Part shown: positions 42,626 through 49,792 of the stretch, piece after piece
Numbering within the stretch: position 1 is the stretch's first letter
How the letters are laid out: every line of letters begins with the position of its first letter
Assembly: GCF_014138625.1 (NCBI RefSeq)
Contig: NZ_JACJHY010000002.1
Coordinates: 186,001 to 250,000, forward strand
Reading direction: 5' to 3'
Length of the DNA: 64,000 nt
DNA from: Aminobacter ciceronei
GTDB taxonomy: Bacteria > Pseudomonadota > Alphaproteobacteria > Rhizobiales > Rhizobiaceae
The notes under the pieces: model-generated
Database searches by the model: none
Seen by the model: only the letters and a program-made list of their open reading frames with translations
What the model was told of the DNA's origin: nothing
Made by a program: the position numbers and the translations under genes

Positions 42626-42826
42626 TTACTTGGCGATGAAGGCGCGGACCGCCGCGTCCTTGGCTTCGAGGAGCTTGCGGAGGGCGACGGTGCGCTCCGG
42701 GTTGCGTGGGGTGGTGTTGATGATGCTCTGCGCCAGGCCTGTGAACGGGCTGCTGATGGCCTGCAGGTGCGGAGGCAGGTGCTTGTATTCGAAGAATTGC
42801 AGGATGTGTTCCTGTGCCTCGTCCAT
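42626..42826 (-). CDS. Acb2/Tad1-like small helical protein (candidate anti-CBASS)
   Basis: Encodes 66 residues. The pattern FFEYKHLPPHLQ, a central SSPFTGLAQSI and PRNPERTVALRKLLEAKDAA matches a widespread group of small phage proteins that I associate with the Acb2/Tad1 helical-hairpin family. Acb2 hexamers bind cyclic nucleotides made by CBASS, and some homologues bind Thoeris signals. It is encoded within the recombination operon, as early anti-defence genes often are. The function is inferred from family pattern only; this branch has not been tested to my knowledge. Confidence 0.55.
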   Translation of the reverse strand: MDEAQEHILQFFEYKHLPPHLQAISSPFTGLAQSIINTTPRNPERTVALRKLLEAKDAAVRAFIAK

Positions 42827-42829
42827 GTC

Positions 42830-43216
42830 TTATCCTTCCCTTGGGTTCATTTCGCGGATCAGTTTCACGGCCGCCGCCGCATAGACGATGGTGCCAAGCA
42901 ATTCCCGCTGCGCCGCGTCGAACTGGTCGCGCGATTGCATGGTCATTGCCTCCTGTGCCTTCTTCATCAGTTGGCCGATGGCGTACCCCGGCCCAACCAT
43001 GCGGCCGATCTCCATGATAGGCTGGCGGTCGAACGGCTTGGCGTTGGCATGGCGCTCCTTGCCTTTGCCGTGCGCGGACTGCGCGTAGGCGTCGGCGAGG
43101 ATGGCGTAGAGGTCGGCATACCCCGCGTCGAGCGAGGTGGTGAGTTCGACGGGGTCGAGCGTCACGTCGGCGTCATCGTATTGGATGCTGCCCGGCAAAA
43201 TCTTTTCCGCCTTCAT
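42830..43216 (-). CDS. Phage hypothetical protein upstream of the Acb2-like gene
   Basis: Encodes 128 residues. The segment FDRQPIMEIGRMVGPGYAIG and a long helix ending in TIVYAAAAVKLIREM are conserved in phages but have no function known to me. It is separated from the Acb2-like gene by three bases and overlaps recT by one base. Both genes may form one accessory unit. Confidence 0.55.
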   Translation of the reverse strand: MKAEKILPGSIQYDDADVTLDPVELTTSLDAGYADLYAILADAYAQSAHGKGKERHANAKPFDRQPIMEIGRMVGPGYAIGQLMKKAQEAMTMQSRDQFDAAQRELLGTIVYAAAAVKLIREMNPREG

Positions 43217-44124
43217 TAGATGTCATCTCCTGGCTGCTGATCTGGGCCGTCGTACTCGACGATCTCCCCGGTTTCACGGTCGTGTGGCGGCTCGTCCTCT
43301 GCCGGCTCCTGGGCGCGCGACTGCGGCGTGATGTCCTTTAGTGCTGCCGCTGCAGCACCGCGCTTCTTGGTGGCCGGCAGCGGGTCGGCTGGCGCGGCCT
43401 CGGCCTCAATCTCGTGCGAGTAATCCTCGTCGATGCGCTCGACGGCCTGATGGAACGTGTCGCGCTCGCTGCTCGACGGCAGGTACTTCGACAGGCGGCG
43501 GAACGCGGTCTTGCGCGCCATCTCCGACCAATCGGTATGCCATGGCGTGGACTTGATCTTCTTTGCCTGGAACGCCTTCCATGCGTCGGATCGGTCGCGG
43601 ATACGGTTCACGTCTTCAAGCGTCATCACCTCATGGAGGATGCCGCCGTCGATCAGTGTTGCGAGCGCATACACAGCGTAGATATCGCCGCGCTTGGACT
43701 TCAGGTCGATCTTGTGAATGAGGGGCTCGGCCGCCCGTGTCGGCTGATAGTCGAAAAAGTCGGCATCGCGAACGACCTCGACGACAAGGCTTTTGATCTT
43801 GCCGCTGTTGTAGGCCAGCTTGAGAAGCCCACGCATCATCGGCCGGTATTGAACCTCGCCGTTATGGTCGACAACGAGCGCGGCCTCTCGGCCATCGAGG
43901 ATAAGGCCGTCTGCCGCCGCCTTTGAACAGGCCGCGAGAAGGCTTTGCGGGTCCCGCACCTTGTCGATGTTGCGGGTTAGGGCGATGGCCGTCTGCGCCG
44001 TGCGGACGAACCTTTCGGCGGTGATGTGGCCGGGAAGCGCCTTCCCGAATTCACCCTGCATCCGCGCAATCTGCGTCTTCAGGGATGTCAGCCTGTTATC
44101 CTGTGTAGCTAGTGCCTGTGACAT
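43216..44124 (-). CDS. recT: RecT single-strand annealing protein
   Basis: Encodes 302 residues. RecT family motifs are readable: LLAACSKAAADGLILDGREA, VQYRPMMRGLLKLAYNSGKIK, and WSEMARKTAFRRLSKYLP. It anneals complementary single strands during phage replication and recombination. A Pro/Ala-rich, acidic C-terminal tail ends in PDQQPGDDI and may contact SSB. It is in an operon with a RecE-like exonuclease. Confidence 0.93.
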   Translation of the reverse strand: MSQALATQDNRLTSLKTQIARMQGEFGKALPGHITAERFVRTAQTAIALTRNIDKVRDPQSLLAACSKAAADGLILDGREAALVVDHNGEVQYRPMMRGLLKLAYNSGKIKSLVVEVVRDADFFDYQPTRAAEPLIHKIDLKSKRGDIYAVYALATLIDGGILHEVMTLEDVNRIRDRSDAWKAFQAKKIKSTPWHTDWSEMARKTAFRRLSKYLPSSSERDTFHQAVERIDEDYSHEIEAEAAPADPLPATKKRGAAAAALKDITPQSRAQEPAEDEPPHDRETGEIVEYDGPDQQPGDDI

Positions 44125-44290
44125 CGTTGTCGTCCTTGATGAGGTCGATGGCGCGCTGGCGTAGATTGCCGGTTGCGTGTCTGGCGATGAGCCTCAGGAC
44201 GCGCTGCGCTATTTCTTGGGGCCGATCAGGACAGCGGCGTGTGAATTTCGCCGCCGCCCAAAATCGGGAGGTGAGTTCGCTGCGGGTCAC
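44096..44290 (-). CDS. Small basic phage protein
   Basis: Encodes 64 residues, Arg-rich (SRFWAAAKFTRRCPDRPQE). It overlaps recT by 29 bases and the next gene by four. No family recognised. Coding is supported by the dense overlaps but not by homology. Confidence 0.45.
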   Translation of the reverse strand: MTRSELTSRFWAAAKFTRRCPDRPQEIAQRVLRLIARHATGNLRQRAIDLIKDDNDVTGTSYTG

Positions 44291-44511
44291 GCGGCTTCGG
44301 CCGTTGTCTGGCGCTCAACCATATTCCTGAGCGCAGCGGCGAATGCCTGATCGAAAGTTTCAGCACTGCTGCTGGTGCATTCGCCTGATCCAGTCTCGCC
44401 CCAGTGGATGTAAACGGTGAGCGGGAGGGATTTATGTCCGGTGATCAGCATGACAGAGATTGCTCTGAGCCCGTGCCTCGCACAGAGACGCTTGAGTTTC
44501 CTCTCCATCAC
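44287..44511 (-). CDS. Phage hypothetical protein
   Basis: Encodes 74 residues, starting with a basic helix and continuing with a beta region (VMLITGHKSLPLTVYIHWG). It lies between the exonuclease gene and recT with four-base overlaps. No function assigned. Confidence 0.5.
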   Translation of the reverse strand: MMERKLKRLCARHGLRAISVMLITGHKSLPLTVYIHWGETGSGECTSSSAETFDQAFAAALRNMVERQTTAEAA

Positions 44512-45374
44512 GCGGCCTCCTCAATCGGCGCGTCGATCTCCTGATAGCTCCAGCGCTTGAACTGGAGCTCGGTGATCTCGCCGGAGTAGCCCGGCCACTC
44601 ATCGGCCTTGGCGCACTCGGCGTAGCGCTGCAGCGCCTTGCGGCAGATCGCGCGGCCCTCGTCGACGATCGACGGCGGCAGTTCGTAGCGGGCGGTCACG
44701 AACGGGTGCTTGTCTTCCCATGTGAGGAACACAAAGCCGTTGACGGCCTGGCCGTTGGCAAGGTGCCCATCCGTGTACCAGGGCTCCTGCGCGTGATAGC
44801 CGTACTCGATCACGCTGCGGGCGAAGGCGTCGGGGTGCGCGCTGCGGGTCTTCTTCACATCGACCATGACGCCGAGATCGGAGCGATAGAGGTCGGGACG
44901 TGACCGGCAGAGGACGCCGGTCTCGGGGTCGATCCAGTATGACGACGTTTCCACCTGCGAATGAGGGCTGACGATCAGCGCACTAATCCATGCGTCGGCG
45001 TGCACAGTGTCGCGGATCACGAGCGCGTCGTCGTAGTCTCCCTGTGTCAGCAGGAGGCGCTTGGTGTTCTTCGCCTCTGCGACTGCGTCTTTCCAGTTGT
45101 TGCCGCGCCGGTCTTCGGGGCCGCGCATGGCCCGCGCTTCGAACGTGTTCGGCTCAAGGATGGCCCAGTGGAACGCCGTGCCCTTGTCCTTGGCGGCCGT
45201 CGCCTGGGTGCTTTCTTCCCTCGGCGCCGGGAATTTGAAATGCCGCGGCGTCTGCTTGTAGATCGTCCAAAGCCCAGACTTCGAAATGCCGGGGCCGGAA
45301 TGATAGGCGTCGTTTTCGATGTCGGCGTAGACGCCGGGTCCGATAGTCGCCAGGTCGGCGGGAACTTCATCCAT
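44508..45374 (-). CDS. RecE-like PD-(D/E)xK exonuclease
   Basis: Encodes 288 residues. Features of the RecE/DUF3799 nuclease fold are the His69 in GTAFHWAILEP, Asp161 in CRSRPDLYR, and Asp172 with Lys174 in VMVDVKKT. It would resect one DNA strand to load RecT. The operon order exonuclease then annealing protein is that of the Rac RecE/RecT system. The conserved VDVKK motif deviates from the usual VDWKTT type. Confidence 0.88.
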   Translation of the reverse strand: MDEVPADLATIGPGVYADIENDAYHSGPGISKSGLWTIYKQTPRHFKFPAPREESTQATAAKDKGTAFHWAILEPNTFEARAMRGPEDRRGNNWKDAVAEAKNTKRLLLTQGDYDDALVIRDTVHADAWISALIVSPHSQVETSSYWIDPETGVLCRSRPDLYRSDLGVMVDVKKTRSAHPDAFARSVIEYGYHAQEPWYTDGHLANGQAVNGFVFLTWEDKHPFVTARYELPPSIVDEGRAICRKALQRYAECAKADEWPGYSGEITELQFKRWSYQEIDAPIEEAA

Positions 45375-45473
45375 GTTGATCTCTCCAGATTTACGATGTG
45401 GGCGGTGGTTCTGAGGCGCACCGCCCGGGGATCGAAGGTTGGGGCTGCTTGTTGTGTTGCTGCCTCCGTATTC

Positions 45474-45518
45474 GTTGCGATAAACACAACACTGCCGATA
45501 CGATGCGAAAATGTCAAC
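45474..45518. promoter_or_regulatory. Operators upstream of the recombination operon
   Basis: GTTGC-GATAAAC-ACAAC (45474-45490, one mismatch) and a weaker GATGC-N7-TCAAC (45502-45518) lie ahead of the RecE-like gene. This fits repression of the leftward operon by the phage repressor. The rest of the gap between 45375 and 45649 holds only the repressor terminator. Confidence 0.6.
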
Positions 45519-45558
45519 AGGGATTTTACGGCGTTGTTTAATTCACATTTCGACGATT

Positions 45559-45580
45559 AAAAAACCGGCACAAAGGCCGG
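45559..45580 (-). terminator. Terminator of the repressor gene
   Basis: Read leftward, CCGGCC-TTTG-TGCCGG forms a stem followed by six T residues. It lies 70 bases after the repressor stop and insulates the leftward recombination operon. Confidence 0.75.
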
Positions 45581-45649
45581 TAGATCGCGCCATAAAATCG
45601 ACGCCTAATAGGCTTGGGAATAGAACCCTGGCAGGAGCGTGAATTTTGG

Positions 45650-46273
45650 CTACGGGAGGACGGCCAAAACAGGGGTCGCAGTCTGCAACACAACTTCGCG
45701 GGTTTCGTTCGTGAAGGTCACGACGCGCGCCTCGCCGGTTTTTCTGGCGCGCTCAATCTTGGCGATCATTTGCGTCCCCTCGTGGAGACGGCAGACCGAT
45801 AGAGCCCCGATCGCTGCCGGCTCTACGCTTTCGGTGTAGCCAAAGAGAACGACAGCATCATCCCACGGAGCGAGAGGGCCGCTCGACGCGCGAACTTGCG
45901 CCGCTATTACAGATGAGTTGCCGCCGACGTGTATCGCCGCCTTGGCGCGGTCGATCACCCCCTGGGGTAAGGGTTTGGGCTGCATAAGTCTTTCGATTAC
46001 GCCGTCCTCTCCAATAGTCGCCGCTAGTAGAATTCGGGTCGGAATTCCCTCGGTATCAAGTGCCACTCCTGCGTGGCTCAATACTTCGCTGACCGGGGCT
46101 CCAAGAAACCGCGCGATCAAAGTTGCCTCTTCCATTTTCATTCTCCGTTTGCCTGCCAGCATGCGGGAGACAGCGGAAGGGTCTATTTCCAAGTGCCGCG
46201 CCAATCCCCTTACGGATCGGTTGTTTTTCTCCAGCTGCTGGAAGAACCAATCCTTGTCGATAGGCGCCTGCAT
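45650..46273 (-). CDS. cI: Phage repressor with LexA-like C-terminal domain
   Basis: Encodes 207 residues. The first 60 residues form a helix-turn-helix (VRGLARHLEIDPSAVSRMLAGK). The C-terminus, beginning about residue 110, follows the S24/LexA fold: VRASSGPLAPWDDAVVLF carries the candidate nucleophile Ser130/131 and Lys172 in QMIAKIE is the candidate base; Ala68-Gly69 is a possible cleavage bond. The motif is somewhat divergent, so auto-cleavage is plausible but not certain. It is oriented opposite to the Cro-like gene with operators between, like a lambda-type switch. Confidence 0.82.
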   Translation of the reverse strand: MQAPIDKDWFFQQLEKNNRSVRGLARHLEIDPSAVSRMLAGKRRMKMEEATLIARFLGAPVSEVLSHAGVALDTEGIPTRILLAATIGEDGVIERLMQPKPLPQGVIDRAKAAIHVGGNSSVIAAQVRASSGPLAPWDDAVVLFGYTESVEPAAIGALSVCRLHEGTQMIAKIERARKTGEARVVTFTNETREVVLQTATPVLAVLP

Positions 46274-46334
46274 AATGCTTAATCCCTAATGTATCGCGAT
46301 GACGTTTTGACTCAGTGCCCCGTTTGCCACAGTT

Positions 46335-46438
46335 GTTGCGGAAGTTGCAACAAATCGCAATACAATCATTCGATGTAGTTAACGCAACGCTGTGCTTGAC
46401 GATGTGAAATCCGCAACGTATGTTGCGGTAACTACATC
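46335..46438. promoter_or_regulatory. Divergent repressor/cro-like control region with four operators
   Basis: A perfect GTTGC-GGAAGTT-GCAAC (46335-46351) and three variants of the form GATGT-N7-GCAAC or its inverse (46372-46388, 46401-46417, 46422-46438) fill the gap. The rightward promoter reads TTGACG (46396-46401), 17 bases, TATGTT (46419-46424); one operator lies between its boxes and one overlaps the -10. The outer pair (46372-46388 / 46422-46438) forms a near-perfect inverted repeat. Confidence 0.75.
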
Positions 46439-46456
46439 AATTAAGGATAGCGACCG

Positions 46457-46675
46457 GTGCATCAGCAGATGACCCCCTGGCAGAAGGTCCATTCGAAGTT
46501 CGGCATTAACTCTGCCGGCCTTGCGAAGTTGCTGGGCCGCCACCGCTCCAAGATCAGCCGCGCGCTGAAGGACGAGAAGGGCCTTATCAGTGGTCGCGAC
46601 CAGGAATTGATCCTGAACACGGCGCGAGAGAACGGCGTCGAGATTACCCCGAACGATCTAATGCCGGGGTATTGA
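46457..46675 (+). CDS. Cro-like helix-turn-helix protein
   Basis: Encodes 72 residues from GTG 46457, with AAGGA nine bases before. The segment NSAGLAKLLGRHRSKISRAL is a helix-turn-helix. As the first gene to the right of the divergent operators, it is probably the lytic regulator that competes with the repressor. Confidence 0.7.
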   Translation: MHQQMTPWQKVHSKFGINSAGLAKLLGRHRSKISRALKDEKGLISGRDQELILNTARENGVEITPNDLMPGY

Positions 46676-46677
46676 GC

Positions 46678-46887
46678 ATGGCCGCGCGCGTCCACTCGAT
46701 CAAGGATCAGGCGGATTTCCTCCGGTCGCTCGTGACGCGGACCAAGATGCGCGACGGCACTGCATCGGCCGAGGCGATGCTCGTTCTGTCTCCCGAGGAC
46801 GCCGACGCGTTCGATGCGCTGGCGATGCGCCTGGATCGGATGGCGCCGTTCGAAAATGAGATCCGGCGCATGGTGACAGGCAAGTGA
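46678..46887 (+). CDS. Phage hypothetical protein
   Basis: Encodes 69 residues from ATG 46678; TTG 46672 is possible but overlaps the previous stop. It is helical, with an acidic centre (VLSPEDADAFDALAMRLD). It overlaps the helicase start (GTGA). No family recognised. Confidence 0.5.
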   Translation: MAARVHSIKDQADFLRSLVTRTKMRDGTASAEAMLVLSPEDADAFDALAMRLDRMAPFENEIRRMVTGK

Positions 46888-48344
46888 TCGTCCTTCGCGA
46901 AGATCAGGAGGACGTGCGGACAAAGCTGCGCGTTGCGCTGCGGTCGCATGGCTCGGTGCTGGCATATGCGCCGACCGGGTTCGGGAAGACGGTGCTGGCG
47001 TCAGCTTTGATCAGGATGATCGCCGGGGCTGGCAAGCGGGTGATCTTCTGCGTCCATCGGATTGCGCTGCTGAAGCAGACGGCGGTTACGCTCGACGGCT
47101 TCGACATTCCGTACTCGTATATCGCCGACGGATACCACCACAATATTTATCGTAAGGTGCAGATTGCGTCGATCGACACGCTCAAGAACCGGCTCGGGAA
47201 ATACCCGGCTGATTACGTGTTCATCGACGAGGCGCATCTGTCGGCGTCTGCCGGATGGGCAAAGGTCGTCGACTACTACAAGTCCATCGGAGCCAAGATC
47301 ATCGGGCTATCCGGTTCTCCGATCCGTCTCGACGGCAAGCCGCTCGGCTCCGTGTGGGATACGATGGTCATGGGGCCGACGCCTCGGTGGCTGATCGAAA
47401 ACGGGTTCCTGTCGAAATACCGGGCGTTCTCGCCCAAGGGCATTGACCTATCGGGCTTGCACACACGCAACGGCGACTACATCGGCTCCGAGCTAGACGA
47501 CCTGATTGCCGGCAAGGCCGTGATGTCTGGCGCCGTTCGTCATTGGCGCAAGTACGCTGCGGGCAAGCGCACGATTGCATTCGCCCCGTCAGTAAAGCGC
47601 GCCGAAGAAATGGCCGCCGAATTCCGGGCGAGCGGCGAGACGTTCGTCGCGCTCGACGGGAACACGCCCCAGACGGATCGAGACAAGGCGTTCTTGGCAC
47701 TGGCCGACCGTCAGATCAGCGGCATCGTGAATTGCAACCTGTTCAGCGAAGGGTTCGACATGTCAGCTCAGGTCGGCCGCGACGTGCCGATCGAATGCGT
47801 GCTCGATCTCTACCCGACGCAGTCGCTGGCACGCCACCTGCAGAAACATGGGCGAGGCCTGCGCCGCAAGCCTGAGCCGGCCATATTGCTGGATCTCGTC
47901 GGCGGGTTTGCGCGAAACGGCCTGCCCGACGATGATCGCGAATGGTCTCTCGATGGCGTGCTGAAGGGCAAGAAGGCTGCGGGCGAGGAAGCCGTGCGCG
48001 TCTGCCCGTCATGCTTTGCTGCTCATGGACCGGCGCCGCGCTGCCCTGGTTGCGGGCACGTATACGAGGTCAAGGCGCGCACAGTCGATGAGATCGACGG
48101 CGAGCTTGAGGAGGTCGATGTCGAAGCTGTGCGCCGTGCCAAGAAAATCGAGCACGACAAGATGGCTCGCGATCTGGCTGACAAACTCATTCGCGGCGTC
48201 GATCTGAAAGACCCGACCTTAGAGAAGGAGGTCGAATACCTCCTGAAAACCTCGACGGCGAAGCAATCAAAATCCCCTGAGAAATGGGCGGCCCATGTCA
48301 TCAGCGCGCGGCTGCAGAAGCGGAATGAGAGGCGGGCGGGATGA
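46884..48344 (+). CDS. SF2 DEAH-type helicase
   Basis: Encodes 486 residues from GTG 46884. Walker A is APTGFGKT (29-36) and the Walker B box is DEAH (115-118), with motif LSGSPIRLDG and the late motifs YPTQSLARHLQKHGRGLR. A C-terminal zinc ribbon with CPSC and CPGC pairs lies near 374-390. It would unwind DNA or remodel branched DNA in phage replication or repair. It leads a block of DNA-metabolism genes. Confidence 0.88.
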   Translation: MIVLREDQEDVRTKLRVALRSHGSVLAYAPTGFGKTVLASALIRMIAGAGKRVIFCVHRIALLKQTAVTLDGFDIPYSYIADGYHHNIYRKVQIASIDTLKNRLGKYPADYVFIDEAHLSASAGWAKVVDYYKSIGAKIIGLSGSPIRLDGKPLGSVWDTMVMGPTPRWLIENGFLSKYRAFSPKGIDLSGLHTRNGDYIGSELDDLIAGKAVMSGAVRHWRKYAAGKRTIAFAPSVKRAEEMAAEFRASGETFVALDGNTPQTDRDKAFLALADRQISGIVNCNLFSEGFDMSAQVGRDVPIECVLDLYPTQSLARHLQKHGRGLRRKPEPAILLDLVGGFARNGLPDDDREWSLDGVLKGKKAAGEEAVRVCPSCFAAHGPAPRCPGCGHVYEVKARTVDEIDGELEEVDVEAVRRAKKIEHDKMARDLADKLIRGVDLKDPTLEKEVEYLLKTSTAKQSKSPEKWAAHVISARLQKRNERRAG

Positions 48345-48712
48345 ACGTCGTCGAGCAATTTCAGGCGGTCAATGCGCGTGAGTTTGTGCCGATGGGTTGC
48401 CCATGCTGCGGTCAGCCGGTGGCAACGCCGTCGCTCGAAATCGTCGTGCAGAGCTACGGCATCAGCGAGTTCGAGGCGCGCATTCTCGGCGCGATCTGGC
48501 GGGGCAAGGGCAGGCCGGTCGCGACCGAACGCATCTTCGATGCGATGTACGCCGATGATCCTGACGGCGGGCCGTCTCACACGAAAATGTATCAGGCGTT
48601 CAAGTTCGGCCTTCACCGGCTGCGCGGTCGTCTGACTGGTTCCGGCGTCATCATCGAGAACGTCGGGTATCGCCGGGGCTACCGGCTGCTGCTGAAGGAG
48701 AACGACGCATGA
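48341..48712 (+). CDS. Winged-helix DNA-binding protein
   Basis: Encodes 123 residues. A CPCC motif near residue 20 may bind zinc, and the C-terminus (VIIENVGYRRGYRLLL) reads as an OmpR/PhoB-type winged helix, without a receiver domain. It overlaps the helicase by four bases and probably binds DNA, perhaps as a transcription factor. Confidence 0.68.
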   Translation: MNVVEQFQAVNAREFVPMGCPCCGQPVATPSLEIVVQSYGISEFEARILGAIWRGKGRPVATERIFDAMYADDPDGGPSHTKMYQAFKFGLHRLRGRLTGSGVIIENVGYRRGYRLLLKENDA

Positions 48713-48777
48713 AATGGTTCTGGAAGATGATAATCGACGCGGGCAATGGCCTGCTGCGTCTGGCGGGGGCGAAGTAG
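48709..48777 (+). CDS. 22-residue peptide, possible microprotein
   Basis: ATG 48709 overlaps the preceding stop (ATGA), and the TAG ends at 48777, directly before the SSB start. The sequence MKWFWKMIIDAGNGLLRLAG is amphipathic and could be membrane-active. It may only serve translational coupling. Confidence 0.35.
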   Translation: MKWFWKMIIDAGNGLLRLAGAK

Positions 48778-49227
48778 ATGGCTGGTTCCGTGAACAAGGT
48801 AATCCTCGTCGGCAACCTCGGCGCCGATCCAGAAGTCCGGCGCCTCAACAACGGAAACCCTGTCGTCAATCTACGCATCGCGACATCTGAAAGCTGGCGC
48901 GACAAGAACTCGGGCGAGCGCAAGGAAAAGACCGAGTGGCACCAGGTCGTCATCTTCAACGACAACCTCGCCAAGGTCGCCGAGCAGTACCTCAAGAAGG
49001 GCGCAAAGGTTTTTATCGAAGGCCAGCTTCAGACCCGGAAATGGGAGAAGGATGGCGTCGAGCGCTACACGACTGAGATTGTGCTGCAGAACTTCCGGGG
49101 CGAGTTGCAGATGCTCGACACTCGCGGGCAGGGCGGCGGCGGTGACGCTGGCGGCACTGACCGGAACGACAGCGGTGGCGATGGGAATTCTGCCGGCCAG
49201 CATGACGGAGAGGAAATTCCGTTCTGA
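48778..49227 (+). CDS. ssb: Single-stranded DNA-binding protein
   Basis: Encodes 149 residues with the OB fold ([19 protein letters not shown] and [15 protein letters not shown]) and a Gly/Asp-rich tail ending EEIPF, the protein-interaction tip of bacterial SSB. It covers single-stranded DNA and recruits partners. It overlaps the following gene by one base. Confidence 0.95.
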   Translation: MAGSVNKVILVGNLGADPEVRRLNNGNPVVNLRIATSESWRDKNSGERKEKTEWHQVVIFNDNLAKVAEQYLKKGAKVFIEGQLQTRKWEKDGVERYTTEIVLQNFRGELQMLDTRGQGGGGDAGGTDRNDSGGDGNSAGQHDGEEIPF

Positions 49228-49688
49228 TGCTTGAAGCTGATTTCATGCGGCGCTGCATGAAGCGCGCGACCGATCTCGGGGCGAGGCTTTTCCGCATCAA
49301 CGTGGGCATGGCGTGGACCGGCAAGGTCGAGAAGATCGAGCGGACGAAAACCGTTGTCGTCAATTCCGGCGATGTCGTTGTTCGCGAGGCTCGCCCGTTC
49401 AAATCCGGCGTACCTGGCATGTCTGACCTGATCGGATGGGCGCCAGTCGTCGTGACGCCGGATATGGTCGGCAGGACGGTCGCGGTTTACTTGGCGGTCG
49501 AGACGAAATCGGCTCGCGGCCGCGCTTCGGATGAACAAAAGAACTTCATTGCAGCCGTCCACAACGCAGGCGGCAGGGCAGGGGTCGCGCGAACCGACGA
49601 GGATCTATCAGCTATCTTGTGCGGCGATCTTTTTGACGCCCAAGGTGTTGATAAAATCACCACACTTGGCCACAGTTCCAAGCGTTGA
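49227..49688 (+). CDS. VRR-NUC domain nuclease
   Basis: Encodes 153 residues. The PD-(D/E)xK residues Asp67 (GMSDLIGW), Glu92 and Lys94 (VETKSARG) with Gln104 mark the VRR-NUC family, in which small phage members are likely Holliday junction or flap nucleases. The gene is followed by a strong terminator, ending the cluster that begins with the Cro-like gene. Confidence 0.88.
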   Translation: MLEADFMRRCMKRATDLGARLFRINVGMAWTGKVEKIERTKTVVVNSGDVVVREARPFKSGVPGMSDLIGWAPVVVTPDMVGRTVAVYLAVETKSARGRASDEQKNFIAAVHNAGGRAGVARTDEDLSAILCGDLFDAQGVDKITTLGHSSKR

Positions 49689-49710
49689 TCCTCCCAGATC
49701 GTGTTACTAG

Positions 49711-49736
49711 CCGGCCCTTCGGGGCCGGTTTTTTCT
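49711..49736 (+). terminator. Rho-independent terminator
   Basis: CCGGCCC-TTCG-GGGCCGG type stem followed by TTTTTTC. It closes the 46.4-49.7 kb operon just ahead of the primase operator. Confidence 0.9.
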
Positions 49737-49756
49737 TGCAATGACTGTTGCGATGT

Positions 49757-49773
49757 GTTGTGGTTAACGCAAC
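49757..49773. promoter_or_regulatory. Dispersed operator before the primase gene
   Basis: GTTGT-GGTTAAC-GCAAC (one mismatch) lies between the terminator and ATG 49793, with a GTTGCGAT half site at 49747. Confidence 0.6.
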
Positions 49774-49792
49774 ACCGATTTGGGAAATCATA

